This document shows positions 47,227 to 59,855 of a stretch of 64,000 bases of DNA, piece after piece (the stretch's first letter is position 1; each line of letters opens with the position of its first letter). Made by a program: the position numbers and the translations under genes. This DNA comes from Alisma plantago-aquatica (lineage: Eukaryota; Streptophyta; Magnoliopsida; Alismatales; Alismataceae). The stretch covers positions 538,798,879-538,862,878 of the forward strand of contig OY856413.1 in NCBI GenBank assembly GCA_963693085.1, written 5' to 3'. The notes under the pieces are model-generated. The model was given only the letters and a program-made list of their open reading frames with translations, had not been told where the DNA came from and did no database searches.

Positions 47227-49857
47227 AACACTATTGAATGCCAATGCAAGAGCTATCTAATTTAAGAGGGGAACCACAAACTTTATAAATAGATGATTTA
47301 GGGAAGGAACTCTTAGACCTTCTGCAACATTAAACATAACACTTGAGGGAGGCACCCTACATCATTTTGTGAGATTTTGAACGCATACCGTGCATTGATT
47401 TTGTTATAATATTGTTTTATACTTCCAATAAACAAACACATAACACACTTGATAATTTTTTTGCTTTTAAATCATCTTAGAACAAAAACTCAGCTTGAAG
47501 AATGATCCATGGAGTGGCCAAACAATATAGATATCCAAGACAAAAGGAAGAAGAAGGTTGAACTGTATTGAACATATATAGGAAACTATTCACACAACCG
47601 TTCTCTTCACCATCTCCATGGAAAGAGCTAACAAGAATAGTCATTCTCCATAGAATTTCCATGGTGACCCTAGATCCACCCCCAATTGAGAGACATGGTT
47701 CATCCCACCTTGATACTTGAACACCACAACTCCATGATCATTACCCTCTTATCCTAAGCCCTTCTTTCATGTTGAGCACAATAGGACTTAAAAACATAGG
47801 GTGGTAGGGAAGCCCTTATTGCTTTGTTTCATTGTTCTAAATTTTTCCCGAGATGATCAATTGTTTGAATGACCCCCCACACTTGTCTGCTTGATCCTTG
47901 TTTTGCATGTTGCATCTCTGTATGCCATTAAGTTCTATTTCTTTATTTTTCCTCTATCTTTAGTCATTTCTGACATTATTTGATCATATTGCATCGCTTG
48001 TAGTTTAGGTTAATTTCTTTCCATATCATTAGATAGATTTCTATTTGTTGATTTTACACTTACTAGTTAGATTTTAATGTGAGTAGGGTTATTTTGGCAC
48101 CATTTTTCCAACTCTATCCATACTTGAAATGCTTTCTCAAGAGAATGTTCTAGTTGGATATCAATTATTTTGAAGTAGAATTAAAATGAATACCATTTGA
48201 AAACTTATTTTCACATTATTATTGAGTTATTGCTAAATGTTCTCCCTTATTGACTCGATAAACATATTACTACTTATTCCATGGATAGTGAACTAATTGG
48301 TTGATTGAAATCTTACCAAACCACAAGCAATTATGGTTTGTGTAAAACTCACAATTGTAATGTGATTAGTTGTATTCGTTAATTCATTGTGAGTTTACAT
48401 TAACATATGAACTTTTTTGTAGTAATTTTCATATAGGAAGTCTTATATGTATATCCATACTATTGACCCCTTTCTTCATCCACTATTCTTCCACCACTTC
48501 TTACCTCTCTGCCTCATAAAAAGATGTCTACAAACACAAAAAAGAGTAAGATTGCCACCCTCTAAAAGCTTGGGTAGACAACCTCTCCTCCCATCCATTT
48601 CATCTTGCCATCATATGCCCTAGATACATGAAGGGAAAAAGTAAAATAAAATGCAAAAATAAAATATAGGTGCTCCTATTTAATAGCACCACAACAAAAG
48701 AAAAGAAAGAATGGGTGATCCTATGTAATACCACCTGAATCTCTTTTCAAAATTTCCTTATTCTTTTTTGCATTCCATTGGGGTAGTAATTTAATCCTAT
48801 CCCCAAACCTCTTCACATAGACAAGTGGGTCATTTAGTGTTGATTGGACTATAAGATGTAATGCATGCAAGTGAAAAGATGTTGATAATTTCTCTGGTCA
48901 CTTCTAATAGGAAACAATTTACCCTATTTTATATGCTTGTCATGTTTCATAATTGACTCTTTGATGACCTGTAGTTAATGTTTGTTTACTCAATGCTTTG
49001 ATTGAAATTGGTTTGTGAGAGCATGAAGCAGATAGGTGGAATGTATATCATAACATAGCTTATTTTTTAATAATTCTTATCTGCAAATGTGTTTGTAATT
49101 TATTATTGGATTAAATTGAAAAGAGAGATTTAGTTGGAGCATTCTTGAGGACAATATATTTTATGAATGGGTTGGTGAGGAATCTTGTATTTGAGTCTCC
49201 ATCTTGTGTCATTTTACCTTATATTCACATCAAGATGGTCGATAGTGCATGCTTAGTCCCAATAGACCGTTTTACTATCAAATGAAATTATGGATCCTTT
49301 TGCATGTCTTTAAAGTACTTTGGTCACTCATTGATAGAAGGGAAAGGATGATGTTGATCATAGATCTTAACTAGACATGGAGGAGTCCAAATTGAGGCTA
49401 ATATCACTCCAACCTACCTCAAGTTATCAAGAATCTAATCTGAGCAAAAAAGATCATGACTGGCCAAGTTCAACATCAAAGTGCACAAGAAAATACCCAA
49501 AATAGTTGTGGTAAATGGCCATAGCCATCCTAAAAGACCCCAAGTTATAGGGGAATTCTAGTTTTTTCAAGGTCTAGGGCATTACAGGAACAACAACCAT
49601 GCTAGGGAAAATGGCTCTGGCATTTGAAAACCACTATGGTTGTGCCAGCCAAAACTTATGTTGTGGCAACACCATCAAGACGACTAGTTTCATGGACACA
49701 ACCAACTACTCCTACATCCCTCTTACTGTGGTAACCACCACGACCATCCTACCTCCCTTCCACCATGGCCATGGTGACCACCAAGACCATGCCACCAAAC
49801 TTCCCTTTTATCATTCCCCCCCAATATTTATCCACTTCCAACATGACCAGTCCAGCA
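47227..49857 (+). other. Downstream region of element I and unassigned DNA
   Basis: After the protease come GAGGGAGGCACCCTAC (47344) and T-rich stretches with CTTTATTTTTCCTCTATC (47940), which recall Athila 3' untranslated regions. Two near copies of a GGTG(C/A)TCCTAT..AATA(G/C)CACCA hairpin-like motif lie at 48669-48692 and 48713-48736. No RT, integrase or clear LTR boundary is seen. An open frame at 49599-49886, rich in Thr/His, has no known domain. Confidence 0.4.
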
Positions 49858-50438
49858 TAGGGCTAGCAAAACAAGACCCAACCTAAACATGAAGAACTCA
49901 AAATTTCTTTAGGTTTGGGTTCTGGGATTGGAATTTAGACTCAAATGGACTTGATTGACCCAAAATTCACAATTATATGTTCAAAATAAACTACAAATAC
50001 TAAAGTTTAAGACACCCAATGACATATCAAATTACTAATCCAATACTCATGAAGTTTATTTTGACAATTTACATGGTTTTGTATAGATTTATATGATTAA
50101 TTATGCTAACTGTTCTATGAATTTGTGTGTAAAACTCTTTGAACAAACTACAACAAACTTTATATGTGTTTTAAAACACATTGTAAGTTTGATTACATTG
50201 ATTGTTGATTAAATTTGGTGATTATCAATGATTGGACAGATCATAGTTTTCTTTCTTTCAAAATTGTTCTCATGGTATTTGGATTTATGGGTCAGACCCC
50301 ATAGATGCACAAATTTTTGTGGATTGGGTCAGGGTCAAGTCTTTTGACCCAAAAATCCATCTTCTACGAGTTTAGGGTCTATCCAAAAAGTGTTGACTTG
50401 AAATGACCCAAAATAAAACCTAGTCAACCTGAACCCTA
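49858..50438. mobile_element. Probable hAT-type MITE with GACCCAA subterminal repeats
   Basis: 581 bp between TAGGGCTAGC and ...CTGAACCCTA, both matching the TAGGG end of plant hAT MITEs. GACCCAA or GGGTCA words crowd both ends (49875-49965 and 50290-50425), with an AT-rich middle. The flanking 8-mers GTCCAGCA and TTCCCACA match at only 5 of 8 positions, so this one is old or its edges are a few bases off. Confidence 0.55.
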
Positions 50439-51066
50439 TTCCCACATAACATGATCGTACCTACACCTACCCACCATGGACATGGTGACCATTGATTTGA
50501 GTTGTTTGCAGACACAAATTCTCGAAGAAGCATTATGCTAGGTCCTAAAACCTTTATCACAATCAAAACTAACTCACCTACAAGAGGACAAATCAATCAC
50601 AATATACTAAAGGTTTGAACCCAAAAGACAACATTTAAAAAAAAATCTCATTGGGAATCAATCATTAAGAGCAATATTTAAAATGTTTCAATTGAGAATA
50701 ATTATGAAGTAATGGTCAAAAAAAAGATTTCAAGGAAAGGAATGTATTATACTAAGGGTTTAATCAATATTAAAGAAATACTAGGACATCTGGGTTTCAC
50801 CACCAACTCCACCTACATACCTATCCAAATGATTACAAATCCATGATATCAACAATCAAACTAGGACTAAGTGAATTTACCTCCTTGAGGAATGCCGATT
50901 ATACAACGTCTAGATTCTGCACGTGCTTGAGATCTTATTACCTAAAGTTCTCAATTTAGTCATCCTATAGGATCCCTTGCATGATAGCTTCCATAATCCT
51001 ATGCATCCATTTAGGGATTCAATCATAAGTTTGATGGTATCTACAATCATGAATATATCAAACATG
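50439..51066. other. Stretch with no feature seen
   Basis: AT-rich DNA between the probable MITE and the CACTA end. I find no coding, RNA or repeat signal. Confidence 0.5.
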
Positions 51067-51829
51067 CACTAGTAAAAATCTGACATTTGAATGTCACTTT
51101 TGGTGACATCGGTTCCTTAAAAGAACCTACACCAATATACTAACAACGTCGGTTACTCATACCAATTGTCACCATATGTGACATCCCTTCCAATTTAGAA
51201 AAGACACGGGTACAACTTTAACTTTAATGTCAGTTTTTGCTTAGAGAAATTGAAGTCTAAAATTTCCTGTGAAATACATATTTTGAGGGAAAAAAATTGC
51301 CTCTAAAATTTGGAGTCACTTTTCAGTTTTCAAACAATCGATGACAAAATGTTTGTGCCATGTCACCATGGAAAAAATTACCCCCATTAGTTGTCAGTTC
51401 TACCAAACAAACAATGATTTATACCTATCGACGAGTCACAATTTTTTTTGGAGATGGGTCTAAATTGTCAATTTTTTAGAAGAAACCGACAACTAGGTGT
51501 TTTCACACATGTACCCACGAAAACATCCCACCCCCTAAATAGCTTCTTAGTTGACTATTTTTCTTGCTAAACTGACAGTTATATCCCTAACCCGAGTGCC
51601 ATTGTTTTGTTTGGATATGTAGTTAGTCATTGATTTCTACAGACATAAATGGCAAATATGGCTCCAAACCAGTGTCTATTTTTTGTTTGGTTTAGGAGTT
51701 AATCGTTAGTGTTTTTGTTTGAGCCAATGACTATGTACTTAGTTGTCTGTGTTACTATACAACCAAAAACTATGGGTAAGTTAATAGACCCCATGTGATA
51801 CAAACTTTCTCCCCATTCTCAGTTTCATC

Positions 51830-52241
51830 GTGACTGACCTGTTTCACTCTGGCGATTTGCAATCCCCACCGCCATTGTCACCTCCACAACCCCTGCTACT
51901 GTTGTTGCTCTGCCGCCACCACCGACTCTGTTGCCGCTTCGGCTATTGTTGGATTCCACCTCCACTACTATTGTTGAGCTCACCGCTACCGCCACCACTA
52001 CCTCCTCCTATTTGCAATCCCCATCACCTCCTCTGCCACTTCTGTTGCTTCTATTGAGCTCACTGCCGCTACTAGACGATGCCTCTGCTGCTACTGCTGA
52101 GCTCTCTACCTATCTCATCTCTCTAGGTTCCCTTCCTCCATCCTTCAATCACTGGCGTCATCTATAGTCACTGCCTCCAACAGTGGGGTCACCGACGGTA
52201 AGAACAATTTGTTTTTTTGGATATGCTATTGTTGTTTGGAC
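51830..52241 (+). other. CACTA leader, low-complexity exon-like stretch
   Basis: C-rich with repeated CCGCCACC, CTACTGTTGTT and CTACCGCC words, ending CACCGACG|GTAAGAAC at 52197/52198, a good splice-donor match. CACTA elements often have such a first exon upstream of their genes. The overlapping open frames (Leu/Pro or Thr/Ser rich) are low-complexity and not supported as proteins. Confidence 0.5.
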
Positions 52242-52815
52242 ATTTATGTAAGGACCCTGACCTCTGTTTAGGGTTTACCCTATTTTCTTTGCTTAACCCT
52301 GATGCTTTTATGCTTGCTAATCACCTTTAGTGGTGATTAGGGTTTGTTGGTGCTTTGTTGAGAGTTGGAGGGGCTACTTGCAATTAACCCAAGTTTAGGG
52401 TTTGTGAGCAAGTTTGTCACCTTATGAGGTGTTCCTCCTTCGCCTTGCTTCCTCTAGTGTTGAGAGGAAGGTTTGGACTCGTTGCTTGAGTTCCTTTGGG
52501 CTTCGTTGAGCTTGTTGGGCCTTGTGGTGCCTTGCCTTTGCTTGGTTGAACCTTGTGTCAGGCAAGAGGGTGCTTGTGTCGCCCAGGGCTGTGTCGCCCA
52601 GGCTGTGTCATCCAGTTGTGTTGCCCATGGACCTTTGACCATCTTTGACCTCATTTGTGTCACCACTAGTGGACACTTGGTGCTTGATGCTTGCAGGTAG
52701 CAATGACCTTGGACATGTGTTTAGGGCATGCTAGAGTGGTGGTTTTTTCACATGGACAAGTGTCCGTAGGTGGGCGACACCTTGCTTTGCTTTGCTTTGG
52801 TTTCTCCTCCATCTC

Positions 52816-52828
52816 CTTATATATATGC
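52816..52828 (+). promoter_or_regulatory. TATA box of solo LTR L
   Basis: CTTATATATATGC followed by CT-rich DNA, about 570 bp from the LTR start. Confidence 0.5.
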
Positions 52829-53159
52829 ATTTCCCTTTCCTTGCTAAGGATCCCTTTAGTTCCTTAGTCTTCCTCTCCCTTGGTGCACGACACCCTTCTT
52901 CTCTTACAAGCTTGGTGGACGATACCCTAGGAGGAGCTAGCTTGGTGGCCGATCCTTTATCTTGGAGCCTCCTTCTTCCTTGGTGGTGCTTGGAGCTAGG
53001 AGCTTGGATCTTGCTTAAGGCGGGTTACGTAACTCCTAACCCTAACTACACTACCTTCTTTCTATGTTCTTATATGTTGCTAGTTAGTTCCTTGCTTAAG
53101 ATGTTCTTGTTGGCCGAACCATGTGTTCTAGGGTTTCTTGGTGAGGAATACTCCCTTCT

Positions 53160-53425
53160 CTCCTAGGTCTTGAGGAGTTAGCTTGAGTTCTAGTATCATG
53201 AGCAACACTCTTCTCTCATTTAAGTTGAGAGGTGAGCTTGTGTTCTAGTAGCTTGAGCAACACCCTCCTCTCACCATGGACTTGAAGGGTGAGCTTGGTG
53301 GTAGTTGTGGACCTCGTTTAGGGTTGTTCCTTGTGTTTCCCGATGGATGTTAAGAGATGTGCAAGACCCCTCTCTCATTTAAGTTGAGAGGTGAGCCATC
53401 TTCTTGACTCTTTAGGGTTTGGTGC
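53160..53425 (+). repeat. Degenerate tandem repeat in solo LTR L
   Basis: Four or so units share CTCTCATTTAAGTTGAGAGGTGAGC, GAGCAACACYCTYCTCTC and TTGAGTTCTAG blocks, spaced about 60-120 bp. CTCTCATTTAAGTTGAGAG is an inverted repeat able to fold. Confidence 0.65.
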
Positions 53426-54959
53426 CCTTGTGCTTAAGGTTAGTGACGATCTTGTGGAGTTGCATCATGGTTGATATGATGTTGTTGGTGGTGCTGCCCG
53501 ATCCCTCTTAACCTAGAACCTTGGATGATATGTGTAGTAGCTTTGACAGACGATACCCCCTGGTCCCTGACCTTGTGACGGGCGTCACACCCCAGTACTT
53601 GTTTGTGACGGCTGTTAGGGCATGGATAAGCGGGATGAAGGATAGGCTCCTTGCTGGTTGTTTGAGCTGCACCTTGCTGAGCACCCTGCTCCACACACAC
53701 ACACGACTTAGATGTGGCCTAGTGTAGTTGGATTGAGGCGTGAAGGTGTTGGCTAACTCTGAGATGTTGTGACTGGCGTCGCGTTAACCCATACCTGGTG
53801 TGTCGGCCGATAGGCTCGCGCTAGACAGCTGAGCATGACGCTGCGTTGCCCAAAACCAAGATGCCCGACAGAGTTGCACGATATGATGCACGTCACACCT
53901 TGCACGTTACACCCCTTAGGCACAGCTGCACAACGGACCCTGTTGCACAGCGTTACGTAAGACACATGAAGAGCACGACACAACATTGTGCTTTATACCA
54001 CAGATGCTGCCCGTTATCCTTGGATGAGCCCTGCCCGATACTACCTATGGTGAGGGTAGTGGGTATTATTAGTGAGGGTGCTACCCCTTATAGAAACCGA
54101 TATGTTGTTCTTGCATCACATTTAGTTTTGATAGTAACTCTGGATGTGCACGACCACATCTATGCATCTTAATACAACTGTCATATGTATGTGATTGTCT
54201 TGATATTATGAATAATGCCGGGCAAATGATAAGCATGTAAGATGCTTGCTTAATGATATGTTCTTGGCTAATAATTACAGGTTGAAGCATGAATGATAAT
54301 GTTGTCCTATGATGACAAGATAATCTGGCTATAATCTATGATGATTGTACTAACCATGCAGGTGATGCATAGCCAAGTAAAAGGCTATGATGCATATATG
54401 ATGAGTAACACTACTTTAATGGTTACTCTTGAGAATGAGATAACATGTATGATGTGTTTGGCTAAAGTAATTGGGATTGCTATCCCATGACGATGATGTA
54501 AGCCTTGAGAGGCAGTGGCACTATGTGATAAGGGATTAAGATCCCATGGCAATGTAATGATCCTTGAGATGGATCTAGATGATTGGCAAGAGGCCAAGTG
54601 ATAACATGTAATGTTGGATCCTTGTGATGGATCAGGATGATGTTGATTACACTAAAAGCATAACATTGAGTTTTATGCTGTTTATTATTATTATAGTTGC
54701 ATGTTATACAACGTGGGTGAATCTTGCAATCCACATAAAAGATACTAATTAATCACAGTGGAATATATCATGTAGTTGCCCTGGCCATAGATCCATCATC
54801 GTCAGGAGCTGGTGATGGTGAAACGGGTTCTCCTATGGGTTAACTCGGAGCGCATATTGTTGAGTATGCGAGGTTTCTCCTAGCCTAAAGTGAGGAGGTA
54901 AGAGTGAAACTTTGGTTGTAGACTCCAGGGTGCGGATTCAGGCCCATAACCCAAGTATG

Positions 54960-55060
54960 TGAAGAGCATGGTGAACAGGCCCATGGCTCAGGATATGTGG
55001 TATGGGAGCATGAATACGTTCATGGCTCAGAGCATGGTGAACAGGCCCGTGGCTCAGTTT
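54960..55060 (+). repeat. Short direct repeat in solo LTR L
   Basis: GAGCATGGTGAACAGGCCC(A/G)TGGCTCAG occurs at about 54964 and 55031. Confidence 0.7.
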
Positions 55061-56364
55061 CGCTAGAGCCGATACCTGTACCGAGGCGGGATAGGTAGAG
55101 GGTAGCCTGACCATGTGGCTAAGGCCACTTAAGTATGAGACTGCGGTCCTGCTTGTGTTGTACTCGTGCACTGACCACGAGGTGGGAGGTCGTGGAGTCT
55201 GGCTCTTCCATTTGACCTTGTATGCATCGGCTCCGGGTTTCGCAGCCGTCGGTTGGATCTGAGTGGTATGACTCACTTCCTCAGGGCATAATAATATGTA
55301 ATCTAGCCGAATAGTGTGTACTGCTTAAGGCAAAACACGGAACATTGGTTGAGGCCTTGCTTGCTTAGTTAATCCTGTTATACTTGTAGTTATTTATACG
55401 CTCTTGGTATTACTCTGGTAAGATCTTATAATCCTTATCTTGTCAATCATGTTCCATAACAAAGATATTTGGTGATATACCTTCCGTATATCTGGTAAGC
55501 CTGATGATAAGAATAAGCTTTGCTACATAGACTACTCTTGTTATACCTGTTACCAGTTATCTGCTGTTCTTGCTTTTATCTTCCTTTGGTCTTATAGTTT
55601 CGGCGGGGAGTTATGTTTCTCGATGGGACTGTGTGTCTCACTCCGCTGGTTTACACCCTTTTTAGGTGTTTGAGCTAGACGTGGTGGTGGTCACAGAGTT
55701 GTGGCCGAGCAGCAAGACGAGCAGTAGAAGGCAAGCGTTGGATATGTTGCTGTTTTGGATGTTTTGTAGTAGAGTCTAGAGTCATCCCTGTACTCTCAGG
55801 TCCTTGGGAGCGTTTTGACGTTGTTTTACGATGTATAGCTGTTGATCCTTTGTATATCCTGCTGCTGGCCGGATGTGGGCCTTTATGTACATATAAACAG
55901 GTGATGAACTCATGTGATGGTTAGACAGCTGTTTTTCTAAGATGTGGACACGTATCAAGGCTTGTAAATGTTTGTATAACCTGTTTCCCTGCAAGATGTG
56001 GACTTAAGTGTAATTGCTTTCTCGGTTTACCTGCTTTCCGCAATCGTTTTTAATTAACTCGTGTTTTGGGTAATCTGTGGTTATGGTGATTGTCGCACGT
56101 TTTCACGTAACACCTCACTGTGTGTGTAATAGTGGGACGTGTTGCCACAATTTATGTGTTTTTTGGGCTCTAATGCACATTTGTGTGTTGTAATCTTACT
56201 CTTATTTGACATCAAAAATCACTATAAACCCAAATTTAGTAAATTCGTATCCCTATTTGGCATAAAAATCATCACTTATTTTCTAGGTTTTTTCTAGATA
56301 GCACTCAATGCATGAATGTGATACAATTATTACTCTACTTGCATGATCACATTATGTTTTGACT

Positions 56365-56392
56365 TGAATTAATTAATTAATTAATTAATTAA
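56365..56392. repeat. (AATT)n microsatellite
   Basis: Seven copies of the tetranucleotide TTAA in register (TTAATTAATTAATTAATTAA and on). Confidence 0.9.
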
Positions 56393-56976
56393 TATTATTA
56401 ATGGAGATTTACTAGTTGTATTACTTAATTAATATATCTTTATTTCTCTCTTGTTAGTGATTTATTTAACTTGGTTCAATAATTACTTTTCAAGATTGTT
56501 TAGTTGATTAATATTGATTAATTAGGGTTAATGATGCATGACTGAACTAACCCAAATGGAGGAATGAAATGAATTAAATGATGTTACATACAACCTAGGA
56601 TGTGAATGATGAAAGTAGGACGATAGGTATAGGAATAACAACATACATGTATTTTTTAGCCTAGAAACCCGTCCGATATTTACTCATTAGGAGTAAATCT
56701 TGGATATTCCCCAGTTTGGAATTGTTCTTGAACACTTAATTTCACTTAGGATGTAAATGTATAATTTATATTAGGTTATCAATATGTTTCTTCAACACTT
56801 CCCAGTTTGTTCTCTAAGTACATATATTGGTGGACACGTGCTCATCTACATCGTGTACTTGGAGAACTGTGGGAAAATGCTGCCAAAATTTTCTTGAAAA
56901 CTGAATACACATTATACACTTACTAGTAAGATTAGGTGCTCAACAATGAGATAGGTGGTACACACATTCATTATTG

Positions 56977-57120
56977 AACCCTAAACCCTAATATTTAAAC
57001 CCTATACCCTAATATTTAAACTCTAAAACCTAATCTATAAACCCTTATCCCTAAATCTAAAATGATAAATCATAATCTATATGCAAATCCTTAACCTAAT
57101 ATGTCAACCCTAAACCCTAA
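56977..57120 (+). repeat. Degenerate CCCTAAA telomere-like cluster
   Basis: About nine CCCTAA-type motifs in 140 bp, with AACCCTAAACCCTAA at both ends (56977 and about 57106) and drifting copies between them separated by TATTTAAA. The motif is the plant telomere repeat and also the telo-box promoter element. Confidence 0.8.
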
Positions 57121-57145
57121 TACTTGTTTTCTTTTTTATCATTTA

Positions 57146-59098
57146 ATGGATAGATCATGGATGTCCATTCCAAATTGCTGCACCCACAATTTTATTATTG
57201 GTCTTGATCAATTTATAAGATTAATAGAGGAACATAGGAAACAACATGGTGATATGTTCTATTGTCCAAGTAGGCATTGCAGTAACAACTTGAAAGTCAA
57301 CTCTAGTGATGTAATAAAAAATAATGTCATCTGCAATGGGATTGTAAAAGGCTATACAAAATGGTACTGCATCGAGAGATTCCAAACTTGAGATCAGTAG
57401 ATGTCGATAGCAGTACTTGTGTTGAATAAGAAATTGTCACCAATGATGTAGATGTGAACGAACCAAATCTAATAGACATGGTTGATGTGATGCTAGATAG
57501 TTGTGGGGTAGAGCACAACGATCCACCTCCCTTATTTAGGAACATTGTGCATGGTGCTGAGAGACTGTTATACATAGGTTGTACTAAGTTTATGAAGCTG
57601 ATTGTTGTGTTGAGATTGTATAATCTGAAGTCTACCAACAAATGGAGTGATAAAAGCTTCACGTCATTGTTGTATTTGTTGAAAGAAATTCTTCCCAAAG
57701 GCAACAAGCTTTAGATCTCAACATACAAATTAAATAAAATGTTATTCCCAATGGGAATGAAGGCTAAGAAGATAAACACATGCCCGAATGATTGTGTGTT
57801 ATTTCAAAAGGACTATGTTGATTTGAAAGATTGTCCAAAAATATGGGGTGTCAAGGTATAAAATGACAACTTTGGGGAAGTCTAAAATTGTCTCTCCTTC
57901 TAAGGTGATGTGATATATACCTATAATACCATGGTTTCAACATTTGTTTGCCAATCTAATGGATGCAGAGAATTTAAGGTGGCATGCATAGGTTAAGAAA
58001 ACAATGATGGGGTCCTACGGCATGTGTCTGATTCCCCACAATGGAAGAAGATTGATTTATTGTACCTTGAATTTGGTGAAGAAGTAGCACTTTTCATGTT
58101 ATGCTTGTTATATACAATCTTCCTCCCTGATTGTGTATGAAAAATAAGTACGTTATGCTGTCTTTGTTGATATCGGGCCCTAAACAACCTAGAAATGATA
58201 TTGACGCTTATGTTGAACCTCTGATTGATGACTTACAAAAACTCTAGGGTGAAGGCGTGATGACCTATGATGCTTCATGTAGAGAGACATTTCATTTGCA
58301 TGCTATGTTGTTTTGTACTATTAATGACTTTCCAACATATGGCAATTTGTCTAGATACAGTGTAAAAGGATTCAAAGCATGCCCTATATGTGAAGAGAGC
58401 ACTGATTCAATATGATAAAACATGGCGTCAAGACTGTATATCTTGGTCATTGAAAGTTTCTTCCAAAATTCCATCCTTATCAAAGGTTGTGTAAAGCATT
58501 CAATGGATGGAATGAGGAACAGAGTGCCCCTAATCCTATACCAGGGGAGGTTGTTTATGAAAGACTAAACGACTTTGTCAATGAATTCAATATGAGATCA
58601 CAATGAACCATTTCGACACATCATGGAAAATCATTATTCAAGAAGAGGTCAATATTCTGGGATCTTTCTTATTGGAGTTCTTTGGCAGTTAGGCATTGCA
58701 TCAAAGTCATGCATGTTGAGAAAAATGTCTGTGATAGTGTCATTGGTACTTTGTTGAATATACAAGGTAAGACTAAAGATGACATAAAATCTAGAATGGA
58801 CCTACGTGAAATGGGAATAAGGAAAAAATTAACAGAAGTAGTTAGTAGTGATCAGAAAAAATATTTACCTCCTTGTTACACATTGTCTAGAAAGGAGAAG
58901 TAACCTTTTTGCGAGTGCTTTCTTAATGTTAAGGTACCAGAAGGATACTCTCACAATATCCATAGACTGGTATCAATGAAAGATATGAAGCTGATATGTC
59001 TTATATATCATGATTGTCACACTCTAATGCAACACATATTTCCTGTGGCAATTCAATCTATATTGCTGAACCATGTAAGGTTTGCAATTACCAGACTT
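57146..59098 (+). pseudogene. CACTA TNP2-type transposase (decayed, 3' end cut)
   Basis: Plus strand from ATG 57146 (MDRSWMSIPNC). Order: an N-terminal transposase-associated domain (FIIGLDQFIRL, FYCPSRHCSNN, NGIVKGYTKWY; 57146-57370); a second piece with LYIGCTKFMKLIVVLRLYNL, NKWSDKSFTSLLYLLKE and LPKGNKL (57540-57714); KKINTCPNDCVLFQKDY (57765-57830); the TNP2 core with NDIDAYVEPLIDDLQ, TYDASCRETFHLHAMLF, TINDFPTYGNLS and FKACPICEE (58190-58405); HVEKNVCDSVIGTLLNIQGK (58709-58770); and YSHNIHRLVSMKDMKL..HDCHTLMQHIFPVAI (58945-59060). Frames shift and stops recur. The gene stops within ..ITRLC at 59098 where chromovirus M inserted. TNP2 would excise and move CACTA elements; no intact protein remains. 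Confidence 0.92.
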
Positions 59099-59818
59099 TG
59101 TGTTATGACCCCACCTTCCGGTAACCGCCAATTAAGGGAGACCGAGAGGTTGAAGCCGCACACATAATTTCCGGATCAAAGGTTCAGCAGTTAACCAAGA
59201 ACAATTATTAAATTTTAACAAACTAAATTGGAAAGCTGTAAGAAAATAAACGTTTGCATACCTTTTGAAAACGTCGATCTATAAACTTCTATCCACATAT
59301 GAATTCTACTCTAACTAATCCTCCTTGTATTTTAATTCATGTATTTCACAATATGACGATTTACTATTTGTCCTTTTGGCTTACCTAAAACGCCAACAAA
59401 CAAAACGTTGGTCAGCATAAAGCTGGTATGTGGGGGAAACAATAATCATGCAATTATTCAGAGCAATGTATCACCGCCAATTACCATTTAAAAAACAATT
59501 TTAAATTTTAAATATAACTGCACGATCCATGCATTCCCTATCCTCTGGGATGTCCCTACAGTGGACCTGGATACTACTTTCCTTATAGTAGCTCCCATTA
59601 AACCCCTCATGGTCCCATCTATAGGTGAACCAGTTTCTAGGGTTGAGTCACATGGCATTACCTGTAAGTAGCCCACTCCTTAACTCACGACATGCTAAAG
59701 GGTCTCATGGCACTACACTTGGTAGCCCAATTTATAACCCACAATAACCTAGACCTTACTCTAAGTTACCCCTTTTTAGCCTTTACAAGCCACAGAGGTG
59801 GATTCAAATCTAATCTAG

Positions 59819-59819
<1 letters not shown>

Positions 59820-59852
<33 letters not shown>
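59820..59852. repeat. (TA)n microsatellite
   Basis: About 16 TA dinucleotides. Confidence 0.95.

Positions 59853-59855
<3 letters not shown>

Larger units (their letters stand above)
52247..56149 (+). mobile_element. Solo LTR (element L), 3.9 kb
   Basis: Starts TGTAAGGACCCTGACC and ends GTGTTGCCACA, with a perfect 5-bp duplication ATTTA (52242-52246 and 56150-56154). A TATA box at 52816 sets the plus strand. I see no primer site, gag or pol, so it is a single LTR. Length and the TGTAAGGACCCTGACC opening suggest a chromovirus of Tekay type, from memory. Composition is clearly more GC-rich between 52450 and 54050 and 54780 and 55800 than its surroundings. It sits in the CACTA element. Confidence 0.85.
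56155..57145 (+). other. CACTA internal non-coding DNA upstream of TNP2
   Basis: AT-rich, resuming the CACTA sequence after solo LTR L. It includes an (AATT)n tract and a cluster of telomere-like CCCTAA motifs just before the transposase start. Confidence 0.6.
51067..59100 (+). mobile_element. Element K: CACTA (En/Spm) transposon, right part outside the window
   Basis: Starts CACTAGTAAAAATCTGAC at 51067 after a possible 3-bp target site ATG. Subterminal DNA (51080-51780) has repeated GTCGGTT, GACATCGG and ACCGACAACT words, typical of CACTA ends that bind the transposase. A solo LTR (52247-56149) and then chromovirus M (from 59101) interrupt it. It carries a TNP2 transposase pseudogene at 57146-59098. 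The far TAGTG end is not in the window. Confidence 0.85.

Noticed and set aside
51830..52167. Leu/Pro-rich and Thr/Ser-rich open frames
   Set aside because: Low-complexity CACTA leader; no evidence for translation.
53440..54172. Several 60-110-codon open frames in GC-rich DNA
   Set aside because: They lie inside a solo LTR on both strands and have no recognisable domain; GC-rich LTR DNA has fewer chance stops.
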